Assembly (NCBI RefSeq): GCF_900176385.1
Contig: NZ_FWXN01000001.1
Span: 124,001-188,000 of the forward strand
Reading direction: 5' to 3'
DNA: 64,000 nt
Source: Janibacter indicus
GTDB taxonomy: Bacteria; Actinomycetota; Actinomycetes; Actinomycetales; Dermatophilaceae
Below the pieces are notes generated by a model. It was not told where the DNA came from. It did no database searches and saw nothing but the letters and a program-made list of their open reading frames with translations. The position numbers and the translations under genes were made by a program. Positions 50,970 through 60,249 of this stretch are shown one piece after another (the first letter of the stretch is position 1; each line of letters begins with the position of its first letter).

Positions 50970-53900
50970 TCAGCCCGCCAGGTGGCCCCACGTGGGGGAG
51001 AGCTCGGCCCAGGGCCCGACGGCGGCGGCCCGACCGCCGACGAGGACGACGACCCGGTCGGCCTGCTCGAGCGCGGCGCGCTTGGACGTCGCGCCGATGA
51101 CCGTGGCGCCGCGGTCGCGCAGACCGCGCCACAGGGCGATCTCGGTCGTCGCGTCGAGCGCCGAGGAGACGTCGTCGGCGAGGAGCAGCTCGGCCTCGGT
51201 GGCCAGCGCCCGGGCCAGGGCGAGACGCTGGACCTGACCGCCCGACAGGCGCACACCGCGGTGACCGACGAGCGAGTCGGGACCGCCGGCGGCGGCGACG
51301 TCCTCGCTCAGCCGCGCCAGCGCGACCGGCTCGTCGAAGGGCCGCTCGTGCCCGAGCCGGACGTTGTCGGTGAAGGTCCCCGAGAGCACCCGCGGTACCT
51401 GGGCGACGTGGGCGACTCGGCCGGGGCGCAGGGTGCGCTGCGCGTCGGTGACGGGGGAGCCGTTCCACAGCAGGGCACCGCGGTGGTCGACGAGCCCGGC
51501 GAGGGCCGCGAGCAGGCTCGACTTGCCGGACCCGACCTGCCCGACGAGCAGGACGAGCTCGCCGCGCTCGACGCTCAGGTTGATGTCGCTCGCACCGACG
51601 GTGCCGTCGTCATGGACGACGCTGACATCGCGCAGGTCGAGTCGCTGGAGGGGCTCGCGCCCGCCCTCGACGGGAGCGGGAGCGCTGCCGTCGACGAGGT
51701 CGACCCCCTCGGGCAGGTCCATCAGGTCGACCCCGCCGGCGAAGCGCGCGGTCTCTGCCTGCCACGCCCGGGTGCCGGGTGCCTCGGTGACGACCATGCT
51801 CGCGACGCGGCCGAACCAGTCGAAGCCCATGACCGCCCCCGAGACGAGGATGGCGGTGCCCAGGCCCCATCCGCCCGCGACGTGGATCCACCACGTGACG
51901 ACGACGCCGCACTGGACCATGACGAGCGGGACGGCGTCGAGCACGGCCTGGACGCGGTGCTCGCGCACGGCTGCCTCGACGCGGCCGCCGTCGACCTCAC
52001 GCAGGCGCCGGCGGACGAAGGGGGTCGCCGCCGCGAGCTTGATCGTGCGCACCGACTCGAGGGCGGAGACGACCGCCCGACCGAAACGTGCCCGAGCAGC
52101 CGACGCCGCCGCGGCCGAGCGCCCGGCGATCGGTCGACCGAAGGTCGCCGCGCCGGCCGAGGTCGCCATCACCGTGAGCAGGACGGCGCCGGCGACCCAG
52201 GTGCCGGCGAGCACCGCGGTGAGCGCGGCGATGATCAGGCCGTTGATGAAGTCGACCCACCGGTCGGCGTAGCGCGCGTAGCGGTCGGCGTCCATCGACC
52301 GGGCGACGACCTCACCGGGAGGCGTGCGCGGCAGTCGCTCGGCGCGGGTCTGCCCGACGAGCACGGCCATGCGGGTGCGCAGCATGACCTCGATCCACCA
52401 GCGCGGGTAGCGGTAGAAGGCCGAGGCGCTGAGGAAGGGCACGACGAGCAGGCAGACCACGAGGACCGCGCCGAGCAGGGTCGGGGTGCGACCCGTCTGG
52501 AGGTCCTCGACGACGGTGCCCCACACGAGACCGGTGATCGCGCCCTGCGCGCCGAGCACCGACATGAAGAGGAAGCACAGGGCGCCGGCGATGCCCCACG
52601 TCGGCTTGACCGACAGGGCGTGGGCGATGCCGCGGGCCAGCGAGGGTCCGCTGCCGATCTCGACCGCCTCGGGGGGAGTGGTCGTGCGGCGTCGACCGCC
52701 GACCGGGTCGAGGTCGGCGTGGTCGACATCGACGAACGAAGGGGGCTGCTCGCCCGGTGCCGCCGACGCCAGGTCGGCCTCGGCCCGGCTGTCGAGCAGG
52801 AGGCTGCGGAAGGGGCCGGGCTCTTGGGCGAGCACGGTCCGGCGGCCCTGCTGGATGACCTGACCGTGGTCGAGCACGACGACGTGCGGGGCCCGCTCGA
52901 TGGTGTTGAGCCGGTGGGCGATGAGGACCCCGGTGCGGCCGACGAGCAGACGGTCGGCGGCCGAGACGACCCGGCGCTCGGTGAGCGGGTCCATGCGGGC
53001 GGTCGCCTCGTCGAGGACGACGACGCGCACGTCGCGCACGAGCAGCCGGGCGAAGGCGACGAGCTGCTCCTCGCCCGAGGACAGCGTCGTGCCGCCGGGG
53101 CCGAGGAGGGTGTCGAGTCCGTCGGGCAGACCCTCGACCCACTCGCCGAGCCCGAGCTCGCGCACGGCGGACTCGACGTCGTCGCGTGGGGTGTCGTCGA
53201 AGAGGGCGATGTTGTCGGCCAGCGTGCCGGCGATGATCTCGGTGCGCTGGGTGACGACGCCGACATCGGTGCGCAGCAGCTGCAGGTCGATCTCGCGCAC
53301 GTCGACCCCGCCGACGAAGACGCTGCCGCGCGGGGGCTCGACGGCGCGCGAGATGAAGGAGGCGAGCGTCGACTTGCCGGACCCGGTGCGCCCGACGAGG
53401 GCGACCGTCTCGCCGGCGGGGACGCTGAAGGTCACGTCGCGCAGCGCAAAGCTGCCCTCGGCGTAGGAGAAGTCGAGCCCGCGCACCTCGACGGCCAGCT
53501 GGGCGCCCGCGGGGACGGGGGTGCCCCCCTTCGGCTCCGGCTCGACGGCCAGCATCTGGCGCAGGCGGATCACGGCACCGAGCCCGGCCTGCAGGTCGGG
53601 CAGCTGGTGCGAGAGCTGGTTGATCAGGCCGACGAAGGTCGAGGTGACGATGAAGAGGGTGACGAGCGAGCCCACCGAGAGCGAGCCGTCGACGGCGAGG
53701 GCGATGCCCGTGACGCCGATGCCCGCCAGGAGCGTGTGGAGCAGGAGCCCGGCCCGACGCGCGAGCCGACTCTCGAGCACGAGCACGTCGGCGAAGCGGG
53801 CATGCACCCGCGCGGTGATCGTCGCCAGGCGCTGGACCATGTGGGCCTGACCCAGGCTGGTGCGCAGGTCGTCACGTCCGGCGATGCCCTCCTCGAGCGC

Positions 53901-54515
53901 GCTCGCGTGGTCGGTCCAGGCCATCTCCTCGATGACCTTGCGGCGGGAGATCTCGCCGAGCAGCGGGCGCACGGCGAGCCCGGTGACGAGCGCGAGCAGC
54001 GGGAAGAGCAGCCACGCCGGCCACCACGTCACGCCGGCGACGACCCACATCGGGATCACGGAGAAGGCGGTGCGGGCGAACATCCACACCTGCCACCGCA
54101 TGAGGTTGCCGACCTCGTGGGTGTCGTCGTCGACGCGGTCGAGGATCTCGCCGGCCGCCTGCTCGGAGAGCGTCGCGACGGGCTGGGCGAGCGCCGCGTC
54201 GAGCAGGTCGTCGCGCAGCACGCCCTCGGCCCGGTCGGACAGCCCGACCCACACGACCTTGCCGAGGTTGTCGACGAGGGCGCCCCCGATGACGAGGACG
54301 GCGAGGACCTGGACGAGAGCGGTCGTCGGGGTCTCGGCGAGCCGGCCGACGACGAGCGTGCCGAGGGTGAGCGAGACCGCGGCCACGGCCGAGCACACCA
54401 GGGCCGCCGCGGCCGCGGGCGAGCGCATCCGACGCCAGTCGACGGTGCGCTCCGGCGGGGTCGGCGCGGTGGTGGTGGGGTGCGGCGGGGCGGTCCGCTC
54501 GAGGGTCTGCGTCAT
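50970..54515 (-). CDS. Fused four-domain ABC exporter with one degenerate ATP site
   Basis: This 1181-residue protein has the order TMD1 (about 30-310), NBD1 (about 340-560), TMD2 (about 620-910), NBD2 (about 950-1180): a full exporter in one chain. NBD1 has GRTGSGKST, VTQRTEI, VVVLDEAT and IAHRLNT (Glu and His intact), but signature LSSGEEQ. NBD2 has GQVGSGKSS and a good LSGGQVQRL signature, but Walker B reads LLLADDVSS (Asp for Glu) and the His-switch position reads GATSKRAAL. So one composite site is canonical and the other degenerate, as in heterodimeric exporters. The cargo is unknown. It sits on the minus strand amid branched-chain genes. Confidence 0.92.
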   Translation of the reverse strand: MTQTLERTAPPHPTTTAPTPPERTVDWRRMRSPAAAAALVCSAVAAVSLTLGTLVVGRLAETPTTALVQVLAVLVIGGALVDNLGKVVWVGLSDRAEGVLRDDLLDAALAQPVATLSEQAAGEILDRVDDDTHEVGNLMRWQVWMFARTAFSVIPMWVVAGVTWWPAWLLFPLLALVTGLAVRPLLGEISRRKVIEEMAWTDHASALEEGIAGRDDLRTSLGQAHMVQRLATITARVHARFADVLVLESRLARRAGLLLHTLLAGIGVTGIALAVDGSLSVGSLVTLFIVTSTFVGLINQLSHQLPDLQAGLGAVIRLRQMLAVEPEPKGGTPVPAGAQLAVEVRGLDFSYAEGSFALRDVTFSVPAGETVALVGRTGSGKSTLASFISRAVEPPRGSVFVGGVDVREIDLQLLRTDVGVVTQRTEIIAGTLADNIALFDDTPRDDVESAVRELGLGEWVEGLPDGLDTLLGPGGTTLSSGEEQLVAFARLLVRDVRVVVLDEATARMDPLTERRVVSAADRLLVGRTGVLIAHRLNTIERAPHVVVLDHGQVIQQGRRTVLAQEPGPFRSLLLDSRAEADLASAAPGEQPPSFVDVDHADLDPVGGRRRTTTPPEAVEIGSGPSLARGIAHALSVKPTWGIAGALCFLFMSVLGAQGAITGLVWGTVVEDLQTGRTPTLLGAVLVVCLLVVPFLSASAFYRYPRWWIEVMLRTRMAVLVGQTRAERLPRTPPGEVVARSMDADRYARYADRWVDFINGLIIAALTAVLAGTWVAGAVLLTVMATSAGAATFGRPIAGRSAAAASAARARFGRAVVSALESVRTIKLAAATPFVRRRLREVDGGRVEAAVREHRVQAVLDAVPLVMVQCGVVVTWWIHVAGGWGLGTAILVSGAVMGFDWFGRVASMVVTEAPGTRAWQAETARFAGGVDLMDLPEGVDLVDGSAPAPVEGGREPLQRLDLRDVSVVHDDGTVGASDINLSVERGELVLLVGQVGSGKSSLLAALAGLVDHRGALLWNGSPVTDAQRTLRPGRVAHVAQVPRVLSGTFTDNVRLGHERPFDEPVALARLSEDVAAAGGPDSLVGHRGVRLSGGQVQRLALARALATEAELLLADDVSSALDATTEIALWRGLRDRGATVIGATSKRAALEQADRVVVLVGGRAAAVGPWAELSPTWGHLAG

Positions 54516-54726
54516 GGCCGCTCAAGGCTATGTCCGCTCACCGACACCGCGCCTCCGATTTTTCGAGACGGTGGTCCACGGAGCGGACGGGGCATTCCGT
54601 GGCGGGAGGGGAGCGGCGTACCGTCGCTCGATCGGCAGCCACACCCGGCCACGCCCCCTTCGCACCACCGGCACCCCCACCCACGTCGTGCCCACCCGAG
54701 TTACCGCACGATCACGAGGAGCCGTC

Positions 54727-54798
54727 ATGAGCGACGAGGCCGCCGAGGCGCGCCGCGCCCTCCAGGAGAGCCTGGACCGCCGCGACAGCGGTGAGTGA
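54727..54798 (+). CDS. Candidate 23-residue small protein upstream of ilvD
   Basis: ATG to TGA encodes 23 residues rich in Glu, Asp, Arg and Ala (beginning MSDEAAEARRALQE), predicted as one amphipathic helix. A strong GAGGAG lies 6 bases before the ATG, better than most genes here. It has only two Leu codons and no terminator follows, so it does not look like an attenuator leader. The function is unknown. Confidence 0.5.
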   Translation: MSDEAAEARRALQESLDRRDSGE

Positions 54799-54830
54799 GC
54801 GCAGCCACCACCCATCACGACCGACCGCCC

Positions 54831-54866
54831 TGCGTCTCGAGGCTCGCAAGCTCGCACCTCGACGAA
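54831..54866 (-). repeat. Dispersed repeat copy upstream of ilvD
   Basis: GTCTCGAGGCTCGCAAGCTC, then GCACCTCGACGAAC. Its centre is a tidy CTCGC/GCTCG pair. It is in the same orientation as the copies at 27163 and 37117. Confidence 0.65.
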
Positions 54867-54917
54867 CGTGGGGCGGTCTGCATGTGAGACGCGGTATCAA
54901 CCTCCGGACCGGCGGCA

Positions 54918-54923
54918 TACCGT
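54918..54923 (+). promoter_or_regulatory. Probable -10 box of ilvD
   Basis: TACCGT ends 7 bases before ATG 54931; there is no ribosome-binding site. I see no copy of the GTCCCAC operator here. Confidence 0.4.
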
Positions 54924-54930
54924 GGATCCC

Positions 54931-56775
54931 ATGCCGCAGCTTCGATCCCGCACGACCACCCACGGACGCAACATGGCCGGTGCTCGCGCGCTCTGGCGCG
55001 CGACCGGCATGGGCGAGGGGGACTTCGGCAAGCCGATCGTCGCGATCGCCAACTCCTTCACCCAGTTCGTCCCCGGGCACGTGCACCTCAAGGACATGGG
55101 TCAGCTCGTCGCCGGCGCCGTCGAGGAGGCCGGGGGAGTGGGCAAGGAGTTCAACACCATCGCCGTCGACGACGGCATCGCGATGGGCCACGACGGCATG
55201 CTCTACTCGCTGCCGAGCCGCGAGGTCATCGCCGACTCCATCGAGTACATGGTCAACGCGCACTGCGCCGACGCCCTCGTGTGCATCTCCAACTGCGACA
55301 AGATCACGCCCGGCATGCTCCTGGCCGCGCTGCGGCTGAACATCCCGACCGTCTTCGTCTCCGGCGGCCCGATGGAGGCCGGCAAGGCGATCATCGGTGA
55401 CGACGGCGAGACCTACACGCGGCTCGACCTCGTCGACGCGATGGTCAAGGCCGTCGACGACAACGTCAGCGACGACGAGATCACCGCGATCGAGCAGTCC
55501 GCCTGCCCGACGTGCGGGTCCTGCTCGGGCATGTTCACCGCCAACTCGATGAACTGCCTCACCGAGGCGCTCGGCCTCTCCCTGCCCGGCAACGGCTCGA
55601 CGCTCGCGACCGCCTCGGCCCGCCGCGACCTCTTCCTCGACGCCGGCAAGCTGGTCGTCGACCTATGCCGCGACTACTACGACGGCGACGACGAGTCGGT
55701 GCTGCCGCGCTCGATCGCGACCAAGCCCGCCTTCGCCAATGCGATGCGACTCGACATCGCCATGGGCGGCTCGACCAACACGATCCTCCACCTGCTCGCC
55801 GCGGCCCAGGAGGCCGGCGTCGACTTCGACCAGAGCGACATCGACGCGCTCTCGCGGGTCACGCCCTGCCTGGTCAAGGTGGCGCCCAACAGCGGCGACT
55901 ACTACATGGAGGACGTCCACCGCGCCGGCGGCATCCCCGCGATCCTCGGCGAGCTGCACCGCGGCGGCATGCTCGACGCGAGCGTCCGATCCGTGCACAG
56001 CCCCGACCTCGAGACCTGGCTGTCCGACTGGGACATCCGCTCCGGCGCCACCACGAGCAAGGCCACCGAGCTCTTCCACGCCGCGCCCGGTGGCGTGCGG
56101 ACGACGCAGGCCTTCTCCTCGACCAACCGGTGGGCGAGCCTCGACACCGACAGTGCCGACGGGTGCATCCGCTCCGTCGAGCACGCCTACACGAGCGAAG
56201 GGGGCCTGGCCGTCCTCCACGGCAACCTCGCCCCGGACGGCTGCATCGTCAAGACCGCCGGCGTGCCCGAGCACCAGTGGAACTTCTCCGGCCCGGCCCG
56301 CGTCGCCGAGTCGCAGGAGGCCGCGGTCGAGATGATCCTGTCCAAGCAGGTGCAGGAGGGCGAGGTCGTCGTCATCCGCTACGAGGGCCCCAAGGGCGGT
56401 CCCGGCATGCAGGAGATGCTCTACCCGACCTCCTACCTCAAGGGCACGGGTCTGGGCCCGAAGTGCGCCCTGATCACCGATGGCCGCTTCTCCGGTGGTT
56501 CGTCCGGCCTGTCGATCGGGCACGTCTCCCCGGAGGCCGCCTCCGGCGGGGCGATCGGCCTGGTCCGCGACGGTGACGTCATCGAGTTCGACATCCCCGG
56601 CCGCCGGGTCAACCTGCTCGTCGACGACGAGGAGCTCGCCCGTCGCCGCACCGAGCAGGACGCGAAGGGGTGGGCCCCCGCCGCCCCCCGTGAGCGCCAC
56701 GTCTCGCCGGCCCTGAAGATCTTCGCGAAGTTCGCCCAGTCCGCCGACAAGGGCGCTGCCCGCAAGGTCGACTGA
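54931..56775 (+). CDS. ilvD: Dihydroxy-acid dehydratase
   Basis: This 614-residue Fe-S dehydratase is the third common enzyme for Val, Leu and Ile. It has the cluster cysteines in [12 protein letters not shown] and [17 protein letters not shown] and the catalytic region [25 protein letters not shown] 54931 gives the family start [20 protein letters not shown] and follows a -10 box. Confidence 0.97.
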   Translation: MPQLRSRTTTHGRNMAGARALWRATGMGEGDFGKPIVAIANSFTQFVPGHVHLKDMGQLVAGAVEEAGGVGKEFNTIAVDDGIAMGHDGMLYSLPSREVIADSIEYMVNAHCADALVCISNCDKITPGMLLAALRLNIPTVFVSGGPMEAGKAIIGDDGETYTRLDLVDAMVKAVDDNVSDDEITAIEQSACPTCGSCSGMFTANSMNCLTEALGLSLPGNGSTLATASARRDLFLDAGKLVVDLCRDYYDGDDESVLPRSIATKPAFANAMRLDIAMGGSTNTILHLLAAAQEAGVDFDQSDIDALSRVTPCLVKVAPNSGDYYMEDVHRAGGIPAILGELHRGGMLDASVRSVHSPDLETWLSDWDIRSGATTSKATELFHAAPGGVRTTQAFSSTNRWASLDTDSADGCIRSVEHAYTSEGGLAVLHGNLAPDGCIVKTAGVPEHQWNFSGPARVAESQEAAVEMILSKQVQEGEVVVIRYEGPKGGPGMQEMLYPTSYLKGTGLGPKCALITDGRFSGGSSGLSIGHVSPEAASGGAIGLVRDGDVIEFDIPGRRVNLLVDDEELARRRTEQDAKGWAPAAPRERHVSPALKIFAKFAQSADKGAARKVD

Positions 56776-56814
56776 CCTCGCCCCTTCCGTCCGGAGGCGC
56801 CACACAGGCAGGGA

Positions 56815-56835
56815 GTGGTCGCCGAGGGCGACCAC
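56815..56835. terminator. Hairpin after ilvD, overlapping the leuB operator
   Basis: A perfect 9-bp stem, GTGGTCGCC with GGCGACCAC, and loop GAG. Its right arm runs into the first leuB operator copy, so it may end ilvD transcription or be part of the control site. Confidence 0.5.
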
Positions 56836-56879
56836 ATGTCGGGACGCAGATTTCACATGTCGGGACGCGCGCCTAGCCT
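56834..56879 (+). promoter_or_regulatory. leuB promoter with tandem operator copies
   Basis: ACATGTCGGGACGC occurs at 56834-56847 and 56855-56868, 21 bases apart (two helical turns). The second copy lies between TTTCAC (56851-56856, -35) and TAGCCT (56874-56879, -10). The -10 ends 6 bases before ATG 56886. The GGGAC arms match the ilvE and ilvB operators in inverse form. Confidence 0.6.
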
Positions 56880-56885
56880 GAGCCC

Positions 56886-57938
56886 ATGAGCACCGACGCA
56901 GCGCAGACCAGCTTCGACATCGCCGTCATCGGCGGCGACGGGATCGGCCCCGAGGTGGTGGCCGAGGGGCTCAAGGTCCTCGGGGCGCTCGGCTCCGACG
57001 TCTCCGTCACGACGACCGAGTACGACCTCGGCGCGGCCCGCTGGCACCGCACCGGCGAGAAACTGCCGGACTCGGTCGTCGAGGAGCTGCGCGGCCACGA
57101 CGGCATCCTCCTCGGCGCCATCGGCGACCCGACCGTGCCTTCCGGCGTCCTCGAGCGGGGCGTGCTGCTCCCCCTTCGCTTTGCGCTCGACCACTACGTC
57201 AACCTGCGCCCGGCCAAGCTCTTCCCCGGCGTCACCAGCCCGCTCGCCGAGCACGTGACGAGCAAGGGCCTCGACTTCGTCGTCGTCCGTGAGGGGACCG
57301 AGGGGCCCTACGTCGGCAACGGCGGCGCGCTGCGCGTCGGCACCCCGCACGAGGTCGCGACCGAGGTGAGCGTCAACACGCGCTTCGGCATCGAGCGGGT
57401 CGTGCGTGACGCCTTCGCCCGCGCCCAGGCCCGCCCGCGCAAGCACCTGACCCTGGTCCACAAGCACAACGTGCTCACCCACGCCGGCCACCTGTGGCGT
57501 CGCACCGTCGAGGAGGTCGGCGCGGAGTTCCCCGACGTCGAGACCGCCTACCAGCACGTCGACGCGGCGACGATCTTCCTCGCGACCGACCCGGCGCGCT
57601 TCGACGTCATCGTCACCGACAACCTCTTCGGCGACATCATCACCGACATCGCCGCGGCCGTCGCCGGCGGTATCGGCCTGGCCGCGAGCGGCAACATCAA
57701 CCCCACCCGCGAGGCCCCGAGCATGTTCGAGCCGGTCCACGGCTCCGCGCCCGACATCGCCGGTCAGGGCAAGGCCGACCCGACCGCCGCGATCCTCTCC
57801 GCGGCGATGCTGCTCGACCACCTCGGTCTCGCCGAGCAGGCGACCCGGGTCGAGGCGGCCGTCGCCGCCGACCTCGCCGAGCGCGCGGGGGAGCGCTCCA
57901 CGAGCCAGATCGGGGATGCGATCGCTGCCCGCGTATGA
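56886..57938 (+). CDS. leuB: 3-isopropylmalate dehydrogenase
   Basis: This 350-residue protein of the short actinobacterial type has [24 protein letters not shown], the catalytic Lys/Tyr region TLVHKHNVL, and [21 protein letters not shown] for NAD binding. It oxidises and decarboxylates 3-isopropylmalate in leucine synthesis. It has its own promoter and operator; leuCD and leuA are not in the window. Confidence 0.96.
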   Translation: MSTDAAQTSFDIAVIGGDGIGPEVVAEGLKVLGALGSDVSVTTTEYDLGAARWHRTGEKLPDSVVEELRGHDGILLGAIGDPTVPSGVLERGVLLPLRFALDHYVNLRPAKLFPGVTSPLAEHVTSKGLDFVVVREGTEGPYVGNGGALRVGTPHEVATEVSVNTRFGIERVVRDAFARAQARPRKHLTLVHKHNVLTHAGHLWRRTVEEVGAEFPDVETAYQHVDAATIFLATDPARFDVIVTDNLFGDIITDIAAAVAGGIGLAASGNINPTREAPSMFEPVHGSAPDIAGQGKADPTAAILSAAMLLDHLGLAEQATRVEAAVAADLAERAGERSTSQIGDAIAARV

Positions 57939-57941
57939 CGT

Positions 57942-57964
57942 GTCCCACATGGTGGGACTACCCT
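57942..57964 (+). promoter_or_regulatory. ilvE operator and -10 box
   Basis: GTCCCAC-ATG-GTGGGAC (57942-57958) is a perfect palindrome ending exactly where the -10 box TACCCT (57959-57964) begins. A protein bound here would cover the spacer, consistent with repression. Confidence 0.65.
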
Positions 57965-58001
57965 GCGAGCAGACCCGCACCCCCGAGGAGACGTACCCCA
58001 G

Positions 58002-59102
58002 ATGACCGCCGAGCTGACCTTCACCACCACCCGCAGCGACGCCCCCCTTCCTGATGCCGACCGCGAGGCCGTCCTGGCCGACCCCGGCTTCGGGTCGACC
58101 TTCACCGACCACATGGCCCTCGCCACGTGGACGAAGGGGGAGGGCTGGCACGACGGGCAGGTGCGCGCCTTCGGGCCGCTGCAGCTCAGCCCGGCCGCGG
58201 CCGTCCTGCACTACGCGCAGGAGGTCTTCGAAGGGATGAAGGCCTACCGCCACGAGGACGGCTCGGTGTGGACCTTCCGCCCCGACCGCAACGCGGCGCG
58301 CATGGCCCGCAGCTGCGAGCGGCTCGCGCTGCCGGTGCTGCCGGAGGAGGACTTCGTCGGGGCGATCCGCGCGCTCGTCCAGGCCGACGAGCCCTGGGTG
58401 CCCGCCTACGGCACCGGTGAGACCAGCCTCTACCTGCGGCCCTTCATGTTCGCCTCCGAGGCCTTCCTCGGGGTGCGCCCGGCCAACGAGGTGACCTTCT
58501 CGGTCATCGCCAGCCCGGCCGGTGCCTACTTCTCCGGCGGACTCAAGCCGGTCAACCTCTGGGTCAGCCAGGACTACGCCCGCGCCGGCGAGGGCGGCAC
58601 CGGCGACGCCAAGTGCGGCGGCAACTACGCCTCCTCGCTCGCCGGCCAGCTCGAGGGTCAGGCCCAGGGCTGCGACCAGGCCGTCTTCCTCGACTCCTCG
58701 ACGCACACCTACATCGAGGAGCTCGGCGGGATGAACCTCTTCTTCGTCACCAAGGACGGCCGCCTGCGCACCCCGGCGCTCACCGGCTCGATCCTCGAGG
58801 GCGTCACCCGCGACTCGATCCTCGAGCTCGCGCCCGACCTCGGCCTCACCCCCGAGGAGTCGCGCATCGAGATCGACTGGTGGAAGGAGGGCGTCGCCTC
58901 CGGCGAGATCACCGAGGTCTTCGCCTGCGGCACCGCCGCCGTCGTCACGCCGGTCGGCGAGCTGCGCTGGGCGGGCGGCTCGGCCCCGTCCACCGGCGGC
59001 GAGGGCGGAGGCGAGATCACCCGCACGATCCGCCAGAGTCTGCTCGACATCCAGTACGGCGTCGCCGAGGACACCCGTGGCTGGATGACCCGCCTCGTCT
59101 GA
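58002..59102 (+). CDS. ilvE: Branched-chain amino acid aminotransferase
   Basis: This 366-residue PLP enzyme (class IV) has YAQEVFEGMKAYRHEDGSVWTFRP, the cofactor lysine in AKCGGNYASSL, and EELGGMNLFFV, as in the actinobacterial BCAT group. It performs the last step of Val, Leu and Ile synthesis. GAGGAG precedes the ATG. The stop is 17 bases before the HAD gene. Confidence 0.96.
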   Translation: MTAELTFTTTRSDAPLPDADREAVLADPGFGSTFTDHMALATWTKGEGWHDGQVRAFGPLQLSPAAAVLHYAQEVFEGMKAYRHEDGSVWTFRPDRNAARMARSCERLALPVLPEEDFVGAIRALVQADEPWVPAYGTGETSLYLRPFMFASEAFLGVRPANEVTFSVIASPAGAYFSGGLKPVNLWVSQDYARAGEGGTGDAKCGGNYASSLAGQLEGQAQGCDQAVFLDSSTHTYIEELGGMNLFFVTKDGRLRTPALTGSILEGVTRDSILELAPDLGLTPEESRIEIDWWKEGVASGEITEVFACGTAAVVTPVGELRWAGGSAPSTGGEGGGEITRTIRQSLLDIQYGVAEDTRGWMTRLV

Positions 59103-59119
59103 CCGCCCTTCGCACCGGA

Positions 59120-59920
59120 GTGACTCCTCGGCTCATCGCCACCGACCTCGACGGCACCCTCCTGCGCAGTGACGGGACCGTCTCGCCCCGCTCGATCGAC
59201 GCCCTTCGTGCCGTCGCCGACGCAGGTCTCGAGACGGTCCTCGTCACCGCGCGCCCCCCGCGCTGGCTCGACGAGCTGGCGCACGTCGTCGGCACGCGCG
59301 GGGTCGCGATCTGCGGCAACGGTGCCTTCCGCTACGACGTCGCCGAGCGGCGGGTCTTCGGCGTGCGCGCCATCCCGCGCGAGGTCGTCACCGAGATCGT
59401 GCTCGACCTGCGCGACCAGTTGCCCGGCACGGGTTTCGCCGCCGAGCGGCACACGGGGCTGGCCGCGGAGAGCATGTTTGCCGCGATCCACGACCACCCC
59501 GAAGACCTCGTGACGACCCCGGCCATCGAGCGGCTCGACGACGCGCTCGTCGGCAAGCTGCTCGCCCGCAACCCCCACCTGACCGACGACGAGTTCATCA
59601 CCGCGGTCACCGAGATCGTCGGCGACCGCGCGGTCGTCGCCTTCAGCGGTGCCGGCGGGCTGGCCGAGATCTCGGCGAAGGGGGTCACCAAGGCCGCCGC
59701 GCTCGCCGGCTGGTGCGCCGAGCTCGGGATCGACGCGGGGGAGGTGTGGGCCTTCGGCGACATGCCCAACGACCTGCCGATGCTCACCTGGGCGGGGCGG
59801 TCCTTCGCCGTGGCCAACGCACACGGCGAGGTCCTGGCGGCCGCCACCGACCGCGCCCCGGCCAACGACGACGACGGCGTCGCGCAGGTGCTCGAAGGGC
59901 TTCTCTCCCACCTCGCCTGA
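59120..59920 (+). CDS. Cof-type HAD hydrolase
   Basis: This 266-residue protein has motif I IATDLDGTLLRSDG, motif II Thr in VLVTARPP, the lysine of motif III in ISAKGVTKAAAL and motif IV WAFGDMPNDLPML. The C2 cap is typical of sugar-phosphate or PLP phosphatases. It is probably co-transcribed with ilvE; the link is not explained. Confidence 0.9.
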   Translation: MTPRLIATDLDGTLLRSDGTVSPRSIDALRAVADAGLETVLVTARPPRWLDELAHVVGTRGVAICGNGAFRYDVAERRVFGVRAIPREVVTEIVLDLRDQLPGTGFAAERHTGLAAESMFAAIHDHPEDLVTTPAIERLDDALVGKLLARNPHLTDDEFITAVTEIVGDRAVVAFSGAGGLAEISAKGVTKAAALAGWCAELGIDAGEVWAFGDMPNDLPMLTWAGRSFAVANAHGEVLAAATDRAPANDDDGVAQVLEGLLSHLA

Positions 59921-60005
59921 CGGGGTCGGGGGTGGCCCCCTTCGCGCCGGTCCCATGATGCGGACGTGGGAGGCGGTGGGGGTGCGCAGGTGCCATGGTG
60001 GTCGG

Positions 60006-60059
60006 GTGATGCCCCAGATGACGACCCGAGCTGCCACCGCAGCCGAGCTCATTATCTAG
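60006..60059 (+). CDS. cimA leader peptide (attenuator)
   Basis: The reading VMPQMTTRAATAAELII-stop ends with CTC ATT ATC TAG (Leu, Ile, Ile); ATT is a rare codon in this genome. The GTG at 60006 (or ATG 60009) lies 6 bases after CATGGT, a -10-like box. The product of the next gene leads to isoleucine, so Ile-tRNA sensing is the likely logic. A hairpin (60060-60086) and then a T-rich terminator follow. Confidence 0.75.
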   Translation: MMPQMTTRAATAAELII

Positions 60060-60086
60060 GCGCGACGAGCCACCTGCTCGTCGCGC
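60060..60086 (+). promoter_or_regulatory. First hairpin of the cimA leader
   Basis: GCGCGACGAGC-CACCT-GCTCGTCGCGC is a perfect 11-bp stem that begins right after the leader stop codon. A ribosome stalled on the Ile codons would cover its left arm. Confidence 0.7.
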
Positions 60087-60087
60087 G

Positions 60088-60119
60088 GACCTCCCACACC
60101 CGGGGGGTCTTTCGCTTTT
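60088..60119 (+). terminator. cimA attenuator terminator
   Basis: GACCTCCC-ACACCC-GGGGGGTC, followed by TTTCGCTTTT. The T-rich tail marks it as an intrinsic terminator. Confidence 0.75.
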
Positions 60120-60249
60120 CTCGGGCAGGGGACGAGACAAGCGGACGGGTCCGGAGCATCACCCCCGCCACGGACGGGCGCGACGAGCAGGTGTCACACT
60201 CCCTCGAGGAGGCGAGCTCGCCTCCCTTCGTCCGAAGCGAGAGATCCAC

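Noticed and set aside
54868-54930. Upstream GTG-started extension of ilvD
   Set aside because: It adds 21 residues with no family similarity and runs through the -10 box directly before ATG 54931.
56776-56835. Attenuator before leuB
   Set aside because: The hairpin lies upstream of the leuB promoter and there is no leader peptide or T-run; operator control explains the region better.
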